From assembly GCA_018398585.1 (NCBI GenBank), contig JAGTTD010000007.1, forward strand, positions 8,645,320 to 8,709,319: DNA of 64,000 nucleotides, read 5' to 3'. This DNA is from Simmondsia chinensis (lineage: Eukaryota; Streptophyta; Magnoliopsida; Caryophyllales; Simmondsiaceae). Position 1 is the stretch's first letter. Every line of letters begins with the position of its first letter. Shown one piece after another: positions 1-9,259 of this stretch. A program made the translations under genes and the position numbers. The notes below the pieces were generated by a model. That model saw nothing but the letters and a program-made list of their open reading frames with translations. It was not told the origin of the DNA and made no database searches.

Positions 1-51
1 AACCTGCGAGTTATCCATTTAAATTATGTTAGTACTTTTCTGTTAAAAAAA

Positions 52-580
52 ATACTTGGGTTCCATGGTACATCAAGATGGCGAAATGGACGCAGATATC
101 AACAACAAGATTAAAGTGGAATGGCATAAATAGAGATTGGCCTCTGCAGTTCTGTATGATAGGAAGTTTCCGTTAAAGTTAAAGGGCAAATATTATAAGA
201 TAGTAGTGAGGCCGGCTATGTTATACGGGGCAGAGTGTTAGCCAGTTAAGTGCCATCACATGCAAAAGTTGAAGGCGGCGGAGATGAGAATGTTAAGGTG
301 GATATGTGGACACACAAGGAAAGATAGGATCAGAAATGATGTTATAAAACGTCAATTAGGCCCCGCCCTAATAGAGGATAAGTTGAGGGAGCAACGTCTG
401 CGGTGGTTTGGGCATGTCAAAAAGAGACCCACCACTGCCGCTGTTAGAAGATGTGAACAACTCCAGATAACAAATGGGAAGAGAGGGAGAGGGAGGCCAA
501 AGAAGAGTTGGATGGAGACAATTTGTAAGGACCTCACATATCTCAACCTAAAAGAAGAAATGGCACTAGATAAAGCCTAG
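52..580 (+). pseudogene. RTE-type LINE ORF2, C-terminal end (degenerate)
   Basis: This is the last part of the ORF2 polyprotein (endonuclease plus reverse transcriptase) of a plant RTE-clade non-LTR retrotransposon. The reading frame from about 52 gives 'LGSMVHQDGEMDADINNKI', then a stop, then 'RPAMLYGAEC', another stop, and from 260 an open stretch with 'MRMLRWICGHTRKDRIRND', 'RLRWFGHVKKRP' and 'KRGRGRPKKSW'. These phrases are a recognisable hallmark of plant RTE ORF2 downstream of the catalytic RT domain. The catalytic FADD region lies outside the window. At least two in-frame stops show it is dead. A second, shorter copy of the same C-terminus follows at 735-960, and the 3' tail at 1251-1390 is RTE-like. 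Confidence 0.85.
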
Positions 581-699
581 TAGAGGTTTAGTATAAGTAT
601 GTCTGATATAGGGGGGTAGGAGCATCATCCATGTAGAAGCATCGAGCACTCGTATTCGCGAGGATGCTTGCATGCCTAGCTAGTGTGGGCATTTGTTGG

Positions 700-960
700 A
701 CGATTAGGCTCCTAGGGTTCGATGGAGACAGTTCTACAAACGAGAAGAGAGGAAGAGGCCGGCCTAAGAAGAGTTGGTTGGAGTCCCGCCAGTGCCCCAG
801 CAAGGGGATGCGAACAACTTCATACTACAGACGAGAAGTGAGGAAGAGGCCGGCCTCAGAAGAGTTGGATGAGGGTAATTCGTCAGGACCTCTCATACCC
901 CAACCTAAATGAAGAGATGGCCCTAGTTAGAGCTCAGTGGAGAGTAATTTTAGGGGTAAC
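700..960 (+). pseudogene. second RTE ORF2 C-terminal fragment
   Basis: This repeats the terminal ORF2 motif of the preceding entry twice: 'NEKRGRGRPKKSWLE' near 735-785 and a degraded 'REVRKRP..EELDEG' near 830-875. A frame reading 'LSYPNLNEEMALVRAQW' follows and corresponds to the extreme C-terminus of plant RTE ORF2. It is either a local duplication within one element or the end of a second 5'-truncated RTE insertion. No target-site duplication was found, so the choice is open. It is non-coding today. Confidence 0.7.
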
Positions 961-1250
961 TCATCTAGAAGAGTAGGAGCTCGAGCAGCCCGTAACATAG
1001 TTCTACTACGTCATTGTTGTAGGCTCATTTGTACGACTGGAGTACGGGAGTACGTTGTTCTATTAGTTCTCCCAGGATTCGTTTCCTTGAGGTCGCACTA
1101 ATCGCTGATGATACTTTCTATATCTGTACACTTACACGTCTCGCATGACATCTAGGCCCAACTTGCTCCCTTGCATGCTCCTTACATGCTTCCTACATGA
1201 TTAGTACTTACCCCCTTTCATGCTCTTTTTATAGGTTCTTGACAATTTTC

Positions 1251-1390
1251 CAACTACCAGGCTGGTGGTCCTCGGAAACAGCCACTCGTCAGGGTCTCAC
1301 CCTGATAGAGTAAGGCTGCGTACATCATACCCTCCCCCCCGACCCGCGCAAGTGGGAGCCCTTGTGGCACTGAGAATGTTATTGTTGTAG
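1251..1390 (+). repeat. RTE/Au-SINE-type 3' tail ending in TTGTTG repeats
   Basis: This stretch contains the phrases GGAAACAGCC, GTAAGGCTGCGTACATCA, GTGGGAGCCC and GGCACTG, and ends ATTGTTGTAG. The same ordered phrases recur at 2418-2556 (5S-headed SINE) and 12194-12300 (inside CACTA-1). In plants this conserved 3' module is shared between RTE LINEs and Au/TS-type SINEs, whose RNA 3' ends are taken up by the LINE machinery. Here it follows the ORF2 remnants and is most simply the LINE's own 3' end. Confidence 0.75.
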
Positions 1391-1611
1391 TACTTTCTCT
1401 TAAATACTAGTTTCTCAACTTATAATCATGTAAATAATACAGTTAACTATCTATACTAGGAGTAAATATATTACATGTTTTTAATTATTGGAATAAACTA
1501 TTAAATTAACATTAATAAACATAGTTTAAATTATCTTATGTGGGATAGATTATTACAAATTTACACATAATAACAGTAATATACCACTCAAATACCTAAC
1601 ATGTACATATA
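1391..1611. other. AT-rich spacer, nothing recognised
   Basis: Very AT-rich sequence between the RTE tail and the inverted LTR fragment. I see no coding potential, inverted repeat or RNA gene in it. Confidence 0.6.
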
Positions 1612-2238
1612 AAGAGAATCTTATCTAGTGTTAGGGTTTCACAGAAGAAGCAAAGAGGAAGAAAACCAGAGAGAAAATAGGGGAAGGCAAAGAAGAAATG
1701 AAGCTTCTACCAACACAAAGCCTAAATCTATGATTTATATACCCCTTCACCATGATCCATGTACCACCCCCAGATCCTCATCACAGCTGTTGATTGAAAT
1801 GCAAGGGACATACAAGATGAAGCAAAACAAAAGCAAATCTAGCGGCCCATATTGCATAGCCTTAGTGTAGATCAGCGGAGGAGAGAAGGACACGCGTCAG
1901 CCAACGCAACGGAAAGTAGTATGGTTGGGCAGCTGGGGAAGGGCATGGGCAAGTAAATAGTACCAATGGCTAGGAGCCCTTTGGACAATACCCAAACGTG
2001 CAAAATTCAACTCTCAGACTACAAATGGCCTCCAACTTGTACATATTTACATCTCATGCCATGACTTTGTACATATAATAAAGTTTTGTGTTTTGAGTTC
2101 TTATTTAACATTAAACAACGTGTTTTGCCTTGTAATAACACCTAATTTGTAGCAAATCTCGTTTTAGCTTATTTTGACCTAATCTTTATATTATTAGGCA
2201 TGGTTTTGGCGATATGCTTACCAATTAGGATCCAACAT
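1612..2238 (-). mobile_element. inverted, truncated LTR of the Copia-A family
   Basis: Read on the minus strand from 2238, this starts TGTTGGATCCTAATTGGTAA, the same beginning as the Copia-A 3' LTR at 15124. It continues co-linearly through the ACAAGTTGGAGG block and the TATATAAAT promoter box to CTAGATAAGATTCT at about 1612, where similarity stops. It therefore covers roughly the first 600 of about 1016 bp. It overlaps in LTR coordinates with the 5' LTR at 4437-5263, so it is a separate copy rather than the missing piece of that LTR. The short ORFs inside are shadows of LTR sequence. Confidence 0.85.
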
Positions 2239-2324
2239 TTCTTTTATCTTGAATATAGGCATAGTTTTTGAATAAAATAAAATTATTTTGATTGCTATTT
2301 TGTGTTTTTTAGTCTATGAAATTA

Positions 2325-2556
2325 GAACTCCAACTAGAACTCCAAAGTTAAGCGTGCGTAGGCGAAAGTAGTATCAGGATGGGTGACCTTCTAGGGAGTC
2401 CTCGTGTTGCCAACCCCATAAGGTTAGAGGTTCTTGGAAACAACCTCTCGATAGGGTTACACACTGAAGGGGTAAAGTTGCGTACATCCACCTTTCTCAG
2501 ACCTCGTTTATGCGGGAGCTCTTGAGGCATTTGGTCTGTTGTTGTTTTTATTGTTG
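2325..2556 (+). mobile_element. 5S rRNA-headed SINE with RTE/Au-type tail
   Basis: The head (2325 to about 2417) matches the 3' two-thirds of plant 5S rRNA, from about 5S nucleotide 41 to the end. It contains AGTTAAGCGTGCGTAGGCGA (A box), GTAGTA (intermediate element) and GGATGGGTGACCTTCTAG (C box), then GTCCTCGTGTTGC. The body (2418-2556) is the conserved module GGAAAC..GTACATCCACC..GCGGGAGCTC ending in TTGTTG repeats. The element is flanked by a 15-bp direct repeat, TAGTCTATGAAATTA at 2310-2324 and TAGTCTATAAAATTA at 2557-2571 (one mismatch), which is the hallmark of target-primed reverse transcription. The 5' edge has a small internal duplication of GAACTCCAA. A 5S-type (class 1) internal Pol III promoter replaces the tRNA-type promoter usual in plant SINEs. 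It could be a one-off chimera or a family member. Confidence 0.85.
2350..2395 (+). promoter_or_regulatory. internal Pol III type-1 promoter (5S-like A box, IE, C box)
   Basis: The A box is at 2350-2364, the intermediate element GTAGTA at 2368-2373 and the C box at about 2376-2395, in the order and spacing of plant 5S rRNA. Only a few substitutions are visible against the canonical plant sequence. Whether it is still transcribed cannot be judged from sequence. Confidence 0.6.
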
Positions 2557-2571
2557 TAGTCTATAAAATTA

Positions 2572-3385
2572 CTTTTGAAAAAATTATTTTTTAATATAAT
2601 TATTTTGTTAGATAATTATTTTTTTATCTTAAGAATTATGTGTTTTATGTAGAATTTTTGGATTTATTTGTTATGTTAAATATCATTATATGTTTCTAAA
2701 CTAAATAGAGTATATATATTTTTACAACATAAAAAAATGACTATCATAATTATTTTGAAGAAATATTATTTGTTTTGGTCAAAAAATTTTCCAGAATGTT
2801 TTTAAGAATATTTTTCTTAAATTTTTTTGTTTGTTTTTAAAATTCTTGACTCTGTTTTTTTAAAAATTAATTTTTAAATTTTTTCTTTATTCATTTTGTG
2901 AATTTTGCTCCTTTTTCTATGAAAGATTTATTTTAAATATTTTATTTGTCTATTGTTTGAGAGTTTTTACTATCCCAAGTGGGTATAGTTTTTGACGGAA
3001 CATAATTTTTTATTTTATTTTTTTAACTATAAAATTGAAGTTTTCTTATTATAATGTATTTTATCCTACCCATCTTTCTCAAAATTTTTCAAATATGTAA
3101 TCCTAATATTCTAAAAATTTGGCAGTTATATAATTATCCTAATATTATGGGTAGTTTCGTTAAACATGTTTAGCTCCTTATTCTCTCTCACCATTTCTTA
3201 TCATTCTAGCCACAATAAAATAACCCCCATTCCCCCACCTTCTCTCCTATGATTATGGGAAGTACACTTTCCAAACATTCCATTTCAATATTTTGGACTT
3301 CTTTGTATCATTATTGCAATCATCAACTTCGAAAAATTTCTCAAAATTTATTTTATTTATATATGCTCAAATAGAAAAATAGCAT
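2572..3385. other. AT-rich non-coding stretch
   Basis: Long T-rich and A-rich runs with many short stops in all frames. No transposon ends, RNA gene or conserved coding segment recognised. Because it precedes the possible protease first exon at 3386, it could contain that gene's old promoter, but I see no convincing TATA box or other specific signal. Confidence 0.5.
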
Positions 3386-3577
3386 ATGAAGGTTCTCTGG
3401 GTGCTTATATTGATCTCCAACTCCATTATGTCAAGGTAAGTGTCAAAAACCCTTTAAATTTATTTTATAATACTCTACACCTCACAAAAAGTTGTTTTCT
3501 TTTCTTATTTTTGATAAGTTGCAGAAGAAAGTTGTACGTAGTGAGGAGTGAACAAGAACATGGCAAAGTAAAAGTAT
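3386..3577 (+). pseudogene. possible first exons of a subtilisin-like protease (relic)
   Basis: An ATG at 3386 opens a 17-codon exon encoding a signal-peptide-like 'MKVLWVLILISNSIMS', followed by a good donor site GTAAGT at 3436. About 89 nt later TTGCAG (ending 3524) provides an acceptor. Splicing there keeps the frame and yields 'RRKLYVVRSEQEHGK'. Plant subtilases (SBT) begin this way, with a short signal-peptide exon followed by a KLYVVY-x-GE-x-xH start of the inhibitor (I9) prodomain. The match is short and relies on my recall of the family. Coding sense ends where the hAT element (3578-4390) is inserted, and no catalytic domain follows. Alternatives are another secreted protein or chance. 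Confidence 0.35.
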
Positions 3578-4390
3578 CAATGGCGGATCCAGGAAAAATA
3601 GTTACTGGGGGCACACAAGGTACCCTATTGTATATATTGAAATGTTCAAAACTCAAGGTACCCTATCTTATATATTGAAATGTTTAAACTTTATGGTACT
3701 TAAATTATAAAATCTCTAATTTTAACTTCAATACTGAGCATTCAAGCCCTATAAGGCTAGAAAATGATTTTTACATCAAAACTCTTTCCGTTCAATGTGC
3801 TAACAAAACCCTAAACCAATAGGAATACAAAAAACATACTAAATTAAGAAACAACCAAAATACAAGAGAAAGAGTGAGCATAGACCTCCAAATATCAACG
3901 GCAAGGAGGGAGGATCGGTTAGAGTCTAGAGAGAGAGAGGGGCATCGGATGGTCAGACTCAAAGTCTTGGAGTTCACGGCATCGGCAACTCGGTTAGAAG
4001 AGAGATAGTTTTAATGAGTTTTACGTTTAGAAAATGAAAATAAGAAGAAACAGAGAGAATTGGGTGGGTAAGAGAGTGAGTTTTAGGGTTTTAAAATGGT
4101 ATAAAAGTAAAGAAATAGAGAATCGGCGAGTGAGAGAGATAATCGAGTGAGAGAAAAATGAAAGAGGAGAGAGAGCGAGAATAGGGCTTGGGAGCGTGGG
4201 TGGTTCTAAGGGAAGTGGGGGGGCACACCGTGTGTTGTTGGGGTTGGGGGGAAGGGGCCATGCATTGGGCTAGATGGGAGTGGGGGGCCTATTTGAGCCT
4301 ATTTCAAAATTTTTAGTACTAATAATAACAATTTGAGCCTTGGGCCACCAGGGACCCATGCCCCTAGTGAGTAAGCTAGGTCCGTTCCTA
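3578..4390. mobile_element. non-autonomous hAT element, 813 bp
   Basis: The element is bounded by a perfect 8-bp direct repeat AAAAGTAT (3570-3577 and 4391-4398), the TSD length of hAT transposons. Its ends form an imperfect inverted repeat: CAATGGCGGATCCAGG at the left and, as reverse complement of the right end, TAGGAACGGACCTAGC. Just inside both ends is a matching ACTGGGGGCAC / ACTAGGGGCAT block. No transposase is encoded. The interior is rich in GAGAGA tracts and contains only shadow ORFs. It would need transposase supplied from elsewhere. Confidence 0.85.
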
Positions 4391-4436
4391 AAAAGTATGA
4401 AACTAAAGCGTGTGTGCTACTCATTCCAATCATTAT

Positions 4437-5263
4437 TCATAAATACAAGTTGGAGGGCATTGGTAATATGAGAGTTGAATTTTGCACGTTTGGGTATTGT
4501 CCAAAGTGTTCCTACTCGCTGGTACTATTTACTTGCCCATGCCCTTGCCTAGCTGCCCAACCGTACTCTTTTTCGTTGCGTTGGCTGACGCGTGTCCTTC
4601 TCTCCTTCGCTGATCTGCACTAAGGCTATGCAATATGGGTCGCTAGATTCGTTTTTGTTTTGCTTCATCTTGTACATCCCTTGCGTTTCAATCAACAGCT
4701 GTAATGAGGATCTGGGGGTGGTACATGGATCATTGTGAAAGGGTATATAAATCAAAGACTTAGGCTTTGTGTTGGTAGAAGCTTCATTTCTTCTTTGCCT
4801 TCCAATATTTTCTCTCTGGTGTTCTTCCTCTTTGCTTCTTTTGTGAAACCGTAACACTAGATAAGATCCTCTAAGCCAAAATCATTAAGGTTCCAAGCTC
4901 CTGAGACAAGATTCATGGTGATTTGCTACTACTGGTGAGAAGTTCTTCAAGTTCTAAGGTTAGATCGTGAGTTTTCAGTCTTAGAAGCCAATGTTGAGTC
5001 TGTAATTTGGGTTCTTATGTTATATTCATTATTTATTGGTTGTAATTGGTCAATGACTTGTAATAATCATCATTAATAGTGGAGATCTCTCTAAGATTAG
5101 AGAGCTGAGGATGTAGGACCAAATTTCGGGTCTAAACCTCATTCCTAGTGTTTGTCATTGATTCTTGCGTTAGTCTTGAGATCTCGTGTATGTTATTTAT
5201 TCATTTTGTTTTGCATCACTTGTAACAAGTTTAATTAAGGCTAACTCACTAAAAACATTAACA
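4437..5263 (+). repeat. Copia-A 5' LTR (5'-truncated)
   Basis: Co-linear with positions of the 3' LTR (15124-16139) from the ACAAGTTGGAGGGCAT block onward, and ends TTAACA immediately before the primer binding site. The first roughly 185 bp, including the TGTTGG terminus, are missing. The left junction at about 4437 lies 39 bp after the TSD of the hAT element, so the loss may relate to local rearrangement there. A TATA-like box GGTATATAAATC at 4742-4753 marks the likely U3/R promoter. Confidence 0.9.
4742..4753 (+). promoter_or_regulatory. Copia-A LTR TATA box
   Basis: GGTATATAAATC in the LTR. The same box occurs in the 3' LTR (about 15617-15628) and in the inverted LTR copy (about 1732-1744, minus strand). 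It is the expected position for the retrotransposon's Pol II start. Confidence 0.6.
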
Positions 5264-5265
5264 AG

Positions 5266-5280
5266 TGGTATCAGAGCCAT
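5266..5280 (+). promoter_or_regulatory. Copia-A primer binding site (initiator Met tRNA)
   Basis: TGGTATCAGAGCC begins three bases after the 5' LTR end. It is complementary to the 3' end of plant initiator methionine tRNA, which primes minus-strand DNA synthesis. The same motif is found in Gypsy-A, Gypsy-B, Copia-B and Copia-C of this window. Confidence 0.9.
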
Positions 5281-5304
5281 GGTTGAATGCTAGGGTTTAG
5301 TGAG

Positions 5305-6145
5305 ATGACTTCAGCTAAACACAATATTGAGAAGTTCAATGGTAGGAACGATTTTGAGGTTTGGAAGGTGAAGGTCAGAACCTTACAGATATCCCTTATG
5401 CATTACTTCCAAAGAAAGACAAGCTAGCGGGCCTTGCAGAAGAGGAGAAATCAAACATTGAGGCAGTGGCGCTTGGTAATATCCTTCTCTGCTTGACTAA
5501 TGATGTTCTTATGAAGTTTCTGGTGAAACTAGTGCTTCTACTAGTTGTGCGAAGTTAGAAGAACTTTGTGCCTCTAAAGCACTAGCTTATAGAGTTTTTT
5601 ATATGGAAAGATTCTACAGTTTTAAAATGGATGAAAATAAACTTCTAGAAGATAACATTGATGAGTTTCAGAGGGTATTAGGTGACCTGACTACCTCAAA
5701 AGTGGAAATACCTAATGAAGTACAAGCTGTAATACAGTTAGGATATGTTCCTAAGTTCTGGAAGTCAAATAAAGATACCCTAAGATGTGATAGAAAGATT
5801 ATATCTCTTGTAGAAGTTGAAGATGCTTTAAGGTATAAAATTGTAGAGTAAGAGAAAGAGGGTAAATACACTGTTAGCAACCATAACAATAACGATGAAA
5901 GTTTAACAATAAAAAGTATATGTAAAACTAGGGATAACCAAAATAAGAAATGTGGTAAAAGTAAGAACAGATCCCAATCTAGAGACAAGAAAGATCTATA
6001 TAATGCTAAGTGTTTTGAATGTGTAAAAATGGTTCACACTAAACGCTATTGCCCTAATAAGAACCAGGCTAGTGTTGATAATATTTTTTCTAATGATTAC
6101 GAATCTAGTGAAGTGCTTGTTGCTTCTTCTACTATTACAATGCAT
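5305..6145 (+). pseudogene. gag: Copia-A gag (capsid/nucleocapsid), frameshifted
   Basis: Starts 'MTSAKHNIEKFNGRNDFEVW', the usual opening of this Copia gag group. A frameshift falls near 5385, after which 'LPKKDKLAGLAEEEKSNIEA' continues. Another break near 5520 precedes 'MERFYSFKMDENKLLEDNID'. 'LTTSKVEIPNEVQAVIQLG' and 'KIISLVEVEDALR' complete the capsid. The nucleocapsid zinc knuckle reads 'CFECVKMVHTKRYC' near 6010-6055 against the consensus C-x2-C-x4-H-x4-C. Gag packages the element RNA into virus-like particles in the cytoplasm; this copy cannot make an intact protein. Confidence 0.9.
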
Positions 6146-7436
6146 GAATGGGTTCTTGACTCTGGATGTAGTTTTCATATGACATGTGATAGGTAGTGTT
6201 TTCAAAGGCATGGAGCGCACTAAGGCGCAAAGGCTCCCCGAGATTGAGGGGTCAGACGCACAACTAAGGCGCACACTTCTCAGCTATGAGGCGCACTTGA
6301 TAACAAAGAACCAATAATAGCTTATTTGGATTAAATATTTACAAAATATATTAAATGTAAGAAGTATATTATTTCCTTTAAAACTTAAGTTGTCAATAAG
6401 TGTTGTCGATATTAGAAAAAGAAAATGTATTAATTCTTAATGATCAATATATGATATATGTACACAAGTTTTATATAAAAAATTAAATATAAAAATTAAG
6501 ATACAATTTTTAGAATTAATAAACTACACATACTAAATATTAAAGTATATAAAATTTTAAACATACTTGTATTTAAAAACCCTAGTGCATTAAAGGTACT
6601 TGAATCATAAAAAAAAATTAATAAAAAAGTGAGTGGTAGAAAGCTAACTGAATATATTGAATTACAATATAAGTTATATAAAACATTACCTTGAATCAGC
6701 CTATCAAAGAGAGATGATAAAGGGGAGGAGAGACTCAAAGACTAAGAAAGAGAGATTGATGGAGGGAGGGAGAGAGGAAAAGATTGAAAGAGTGACCTGC
6801 GAACCAACCGAAAGTGCTTCACAGCGAGGGAAGAAAGTCGGTAGTGCTTGAAAGAAGTGAAGGTGAGGATTTTGTATATTAATTTTTTTTTTTTTTACTG
6901 TTAGGTATAAAATTTTGTATGCACTTGAGGCGCACGCTTTGTGAGAACTAAAGGAGCGAGCGCCTCAAGGGCCCTTGCGTCCAGAGGAAAATGAGCTGCC
7001 ACAAGCATACTAAGGCGTGCGCGGCAGTGCCTTGCCCTTTAGGCGCAACTAAAGTGCGCTTTTAACAACACTGGTGATAGGTCATACTTTTCTAATTATG
7101 AGAATGTGAGTGGGGAAAAGGTTATGTTGTGTAACAATTCTTCTTGTGAGGTTGTGGGGGTTGTATCAATTAGGGTTAGGCTAACTGATGAGACCAACTT
7201 TGTCCTCGAGGGTTTTAAGGCATGTTCTAGAACTTAAAAGAAACCTTGTGTCTTTAGGACAACTTGACCTAGTTGGATTTACCCTTAAGGCCTATAAGGA
7301 AAAGATGAAGGTCCTCAGAGGAGCCTTAGTTTTGGTTAAGGGGGTGAATGGGCTTTATGTCCCAAAAGGGGAAGTTGTTTCTAGGGAGGAAAATATAGCT
7401 AAGAAAGACCCTAAGGACACCACTAACTTTTAGTAT
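6146..7436 (+). pseudogene. Copia-A aspartic protease, split by the hAT MITE
   Basis: The active-site segment 'WVLDSGCSFHMTCDR' (6148-6193) is the Copia D-S-G type protease that cleaves the gag-pol polyprotein. The MITE at 6194-7073 interrupts it. Immediately after the second TSD the frame resumes with 'SYFSNYENVSG' at 7082, exactly what the family has next. Downstream 'ELKRNLVSLGQLDLVGFTLK' and 'GVNGLYVPKGE' are the protease end and the linker before integrase. Stops and a frameshift near 7160-7235 disable it independently of the insertion. Confidence 0.9.
6194..7073. mobile_element. hAT-type MITE, 880 bp, GGCGC-rich ends
   Basis: Flanked by a perfect 8-bp TSD GTGATAGG (6186-6193 and 7074-7081). 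Ends are inverted: TAGTGTTTTCAAAGGC on the left and CAGTGTTGTTAAAAGC as reverse complement of the right. Subterminal blocks at both ends carry many GGCGC/GCGCC motifs, plausible transposase-binding sites. The centre is AT-rich without a transposase. It sits inside the protease active-site region of Copia-A. Confidence 0.9.
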
Positions 7437-8360
7437 ATGAGGTTAGGTTATACATCAAAAAGGGGTCTGCTAGAATTACAAAAATAGGGTGTGTTTGGGT
7501 GTGATGTATTGTCTAATCTTAATTTCTATAATCCTTGCATCTATAGTAAGCATCATAGGATAGCATTGTCTGTCGGATCACATGTTACTAAAGGCATTGT
7601 TGATCATGTGCATTCTAATTTGTGGGGGCTCTCTAAGGTTCCCATTATGGATGGAGTATATTACTTTCTATTTGGAATGATTTGTCACGAAAAGTTTGGA
7701 TTTATTTGCTGAAAAATAAAAATGAAAAACTTCGTTAAGAACCAAACAGGAAGGAAAGTTAAGACTCTTAGAACAAACAATGGGCTTGAATTTATAGACA
7801 AAGAATTTAATGCTTTATTCAGCGAAAATAGAATTAAGTTAGAAAAACCTCTCAGCAAAATGGTGTTACTGAGAGAATGAACAGAGCATTCTTAGACCGT
7901 ATAAGATGTATGCTTTGCTCATCTACTTTGCCTAAACAATTATGGGGAGAGGTTGTCAATACATAAGCTTATTTGATTAATAGATCCCCTAATTCTGCTT
8001 TAAAAATGAAAGCACCTGAAAATGTTTAGACTAAAAAATCAGTTAGCTATAATAACCTAAGAGTGTTTGGATGTTCTATTTTTGCACTCCAAAGTGAAGG
8101 GAGTTGGAGCCTAGGGCTATTAAAGGCATTTTCTTAGGTTATCCTTTAGGGTGAAAGGTTATAGGTTAGGTATTACGGATGGTAACAGGACATAACTATT
8201 GTTAGTAGGGATGTCACCTTCAATGACGATGAGATGTCGTACCTTAAAGAACAATTGGATAAAGGTCCAGCCTTTGTTAGGACCTTTGATCCTGACATAT
8301 TTGGGTTTGAGGTGAAATCACACCCTATCAACCTAGGACTGACTTAGATGAAAATGAAGA
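7437..8360 (+). pseudogene. Copia-A integrase, degenerate
   Basis: Begins with the GAG-pre-integrase motif 'MRLGYTSKRGLLELQK' and the zinc-binding tail 'NPCIYSKHHRI'. The catalytic core follows as 'VDHVHSNLWGLSK' (first acidic residue changed to N in place of HSDLWG), then 'KVKTLRTNNGLEF' (second Asp changed to N in place of RTDNG), and the ERMNR segment holding the third catalytic Glu near 7875. Later 'NNLRVFGCS' and 'GIFLGYPLG'-like motifs mark the C-terminal part. With the first two D-D-E residues altered and several stops, the protein would be inactive. It originally inserted the cDNA into the chromosome. Confidence 0.85.
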
Positions 8361-8409
8361 TGACCTAGGTCAAAACAAACCTAAACTAGCCCAGATAAGA
8401 CCTGAAACA

Positions 8410-8887
8410 GAAACTATGGGTGCTAAACAGAATCTTGATGATTACCAACTGGCCAGAGATACGGTAAGAAGATACATTAGGGCTCCTGAGAGGTATGGCT
8501 TTGTTGAATGTATAGCCTATGCCCTTAACACTGCTTTAGAGTTTGTTAAGTTTGAACGTATGCCCTGTAGGCCATTAATAGCATTCAGCAGAGTAGTTGA
8601 ATGCCAAAAGGTAAGAAACTGGAGGGTTCTAAGGGGGTGTTTAACGTAAAAGAACCTGAAACCCCTAAAGGTAAACCTAGCTTTAAAATTGGGTTAGTAG
8701 CCAAGGGTTTTACCCAAAAAGAGGGTGTGGATTACGTTGAAATTTTCAATCATGTTGTTAAACACACCATTATATGTTTGCTTATGTGTTTGACTACTAA
8801 ATTTGATAAGTACCTAGACCAAATGGATGTTACTGCAGCATTTTTACACGGTGAGCTTGCGGAGGAGATCCTCATGGATCAGCCTAA
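8410..8887 (+). pseudogene. Copia-A reverse transcriptase, N-terminal half
   Basis: 'NLDDYQLARDTVRRYIRAPE' and 'ECIAYALNTALE' are the conserved pre-RT region of this Copia group. After frameshifts, 'LVAKGFTQKEGVDYVEIFNH' and 'LDQMDVTAAFLHGELAEEI' give RT motifs up to the segment before the YVDD box. Coding stops at 'MDQP', where CACTA-1 begins at 8888. The missing part restarts at 13889. The junction without CACTA-1 and one 3-bp TSD reads Q-P-K-G-F, the normal family sequence. Confidence 0.9.
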
Positions 8888-8924
8888 CACTACAAGCAAA
8901 GTGACCATATGTAACAAACAAAAA

Positions 8925-9245
8925 GTGTTGCCTTAGGTCGTAAAAGTGTTACCTTAGATTTTATGTAACACTTTTTTGACCGTTACATTAGGGGTGTGTT
9001 ACATTAGCCTAATGTAACAGATTTTTAGCCTACTGTAACAGTTTTTAATAATGTTGCCATAGATATGTATCTAATGTAGCACTTTCTAAAAACCTGTAGT
9101 AACAATTGAATGAGACTTATTGTAACGGGTTTTGACCTAATGTAACGGTTTAATTAGGGATCATGTGTAACTATTTTCATTTCTAATGTAACACTTTTAT
9201 AAGTCTTAAGTAACAGTCGTATGACACCTAGTGTAACAATTTTTC
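8925..9245. repeat. CACTA-1 left subterminal repeat array
   Basis: About a dozen imperfect copies of a 10-12-bp motif related to GTGTTACCTTAG / CTAATGTAACA, in direct and inverted orientation. This is the expected layout for the binding sites of a CACTA TNPA-like accessory protein. The same motif makes up the right array. Confidence 0.85.
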
Positions 9246-9259
9246 ATTGATGTATAGTC

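Noticed and set aside
2331..2417. Functional 5S rRNA gene
   Set aside because: The first about 40 nt of 5S rRNA are missing, there is no tandem array or T-run terminator after the 3' end, and the sequence continues into a SINE tail inside one TSD.
2310..2571. Fragment of a Cassandra LTR (which carries 5S-like sequence)
   Set aside because: The right-hand part is the RTE/Au tail with TTGTTG repeats and the flanking repeat is 15 bp, not the 5 bp of an LTR element.
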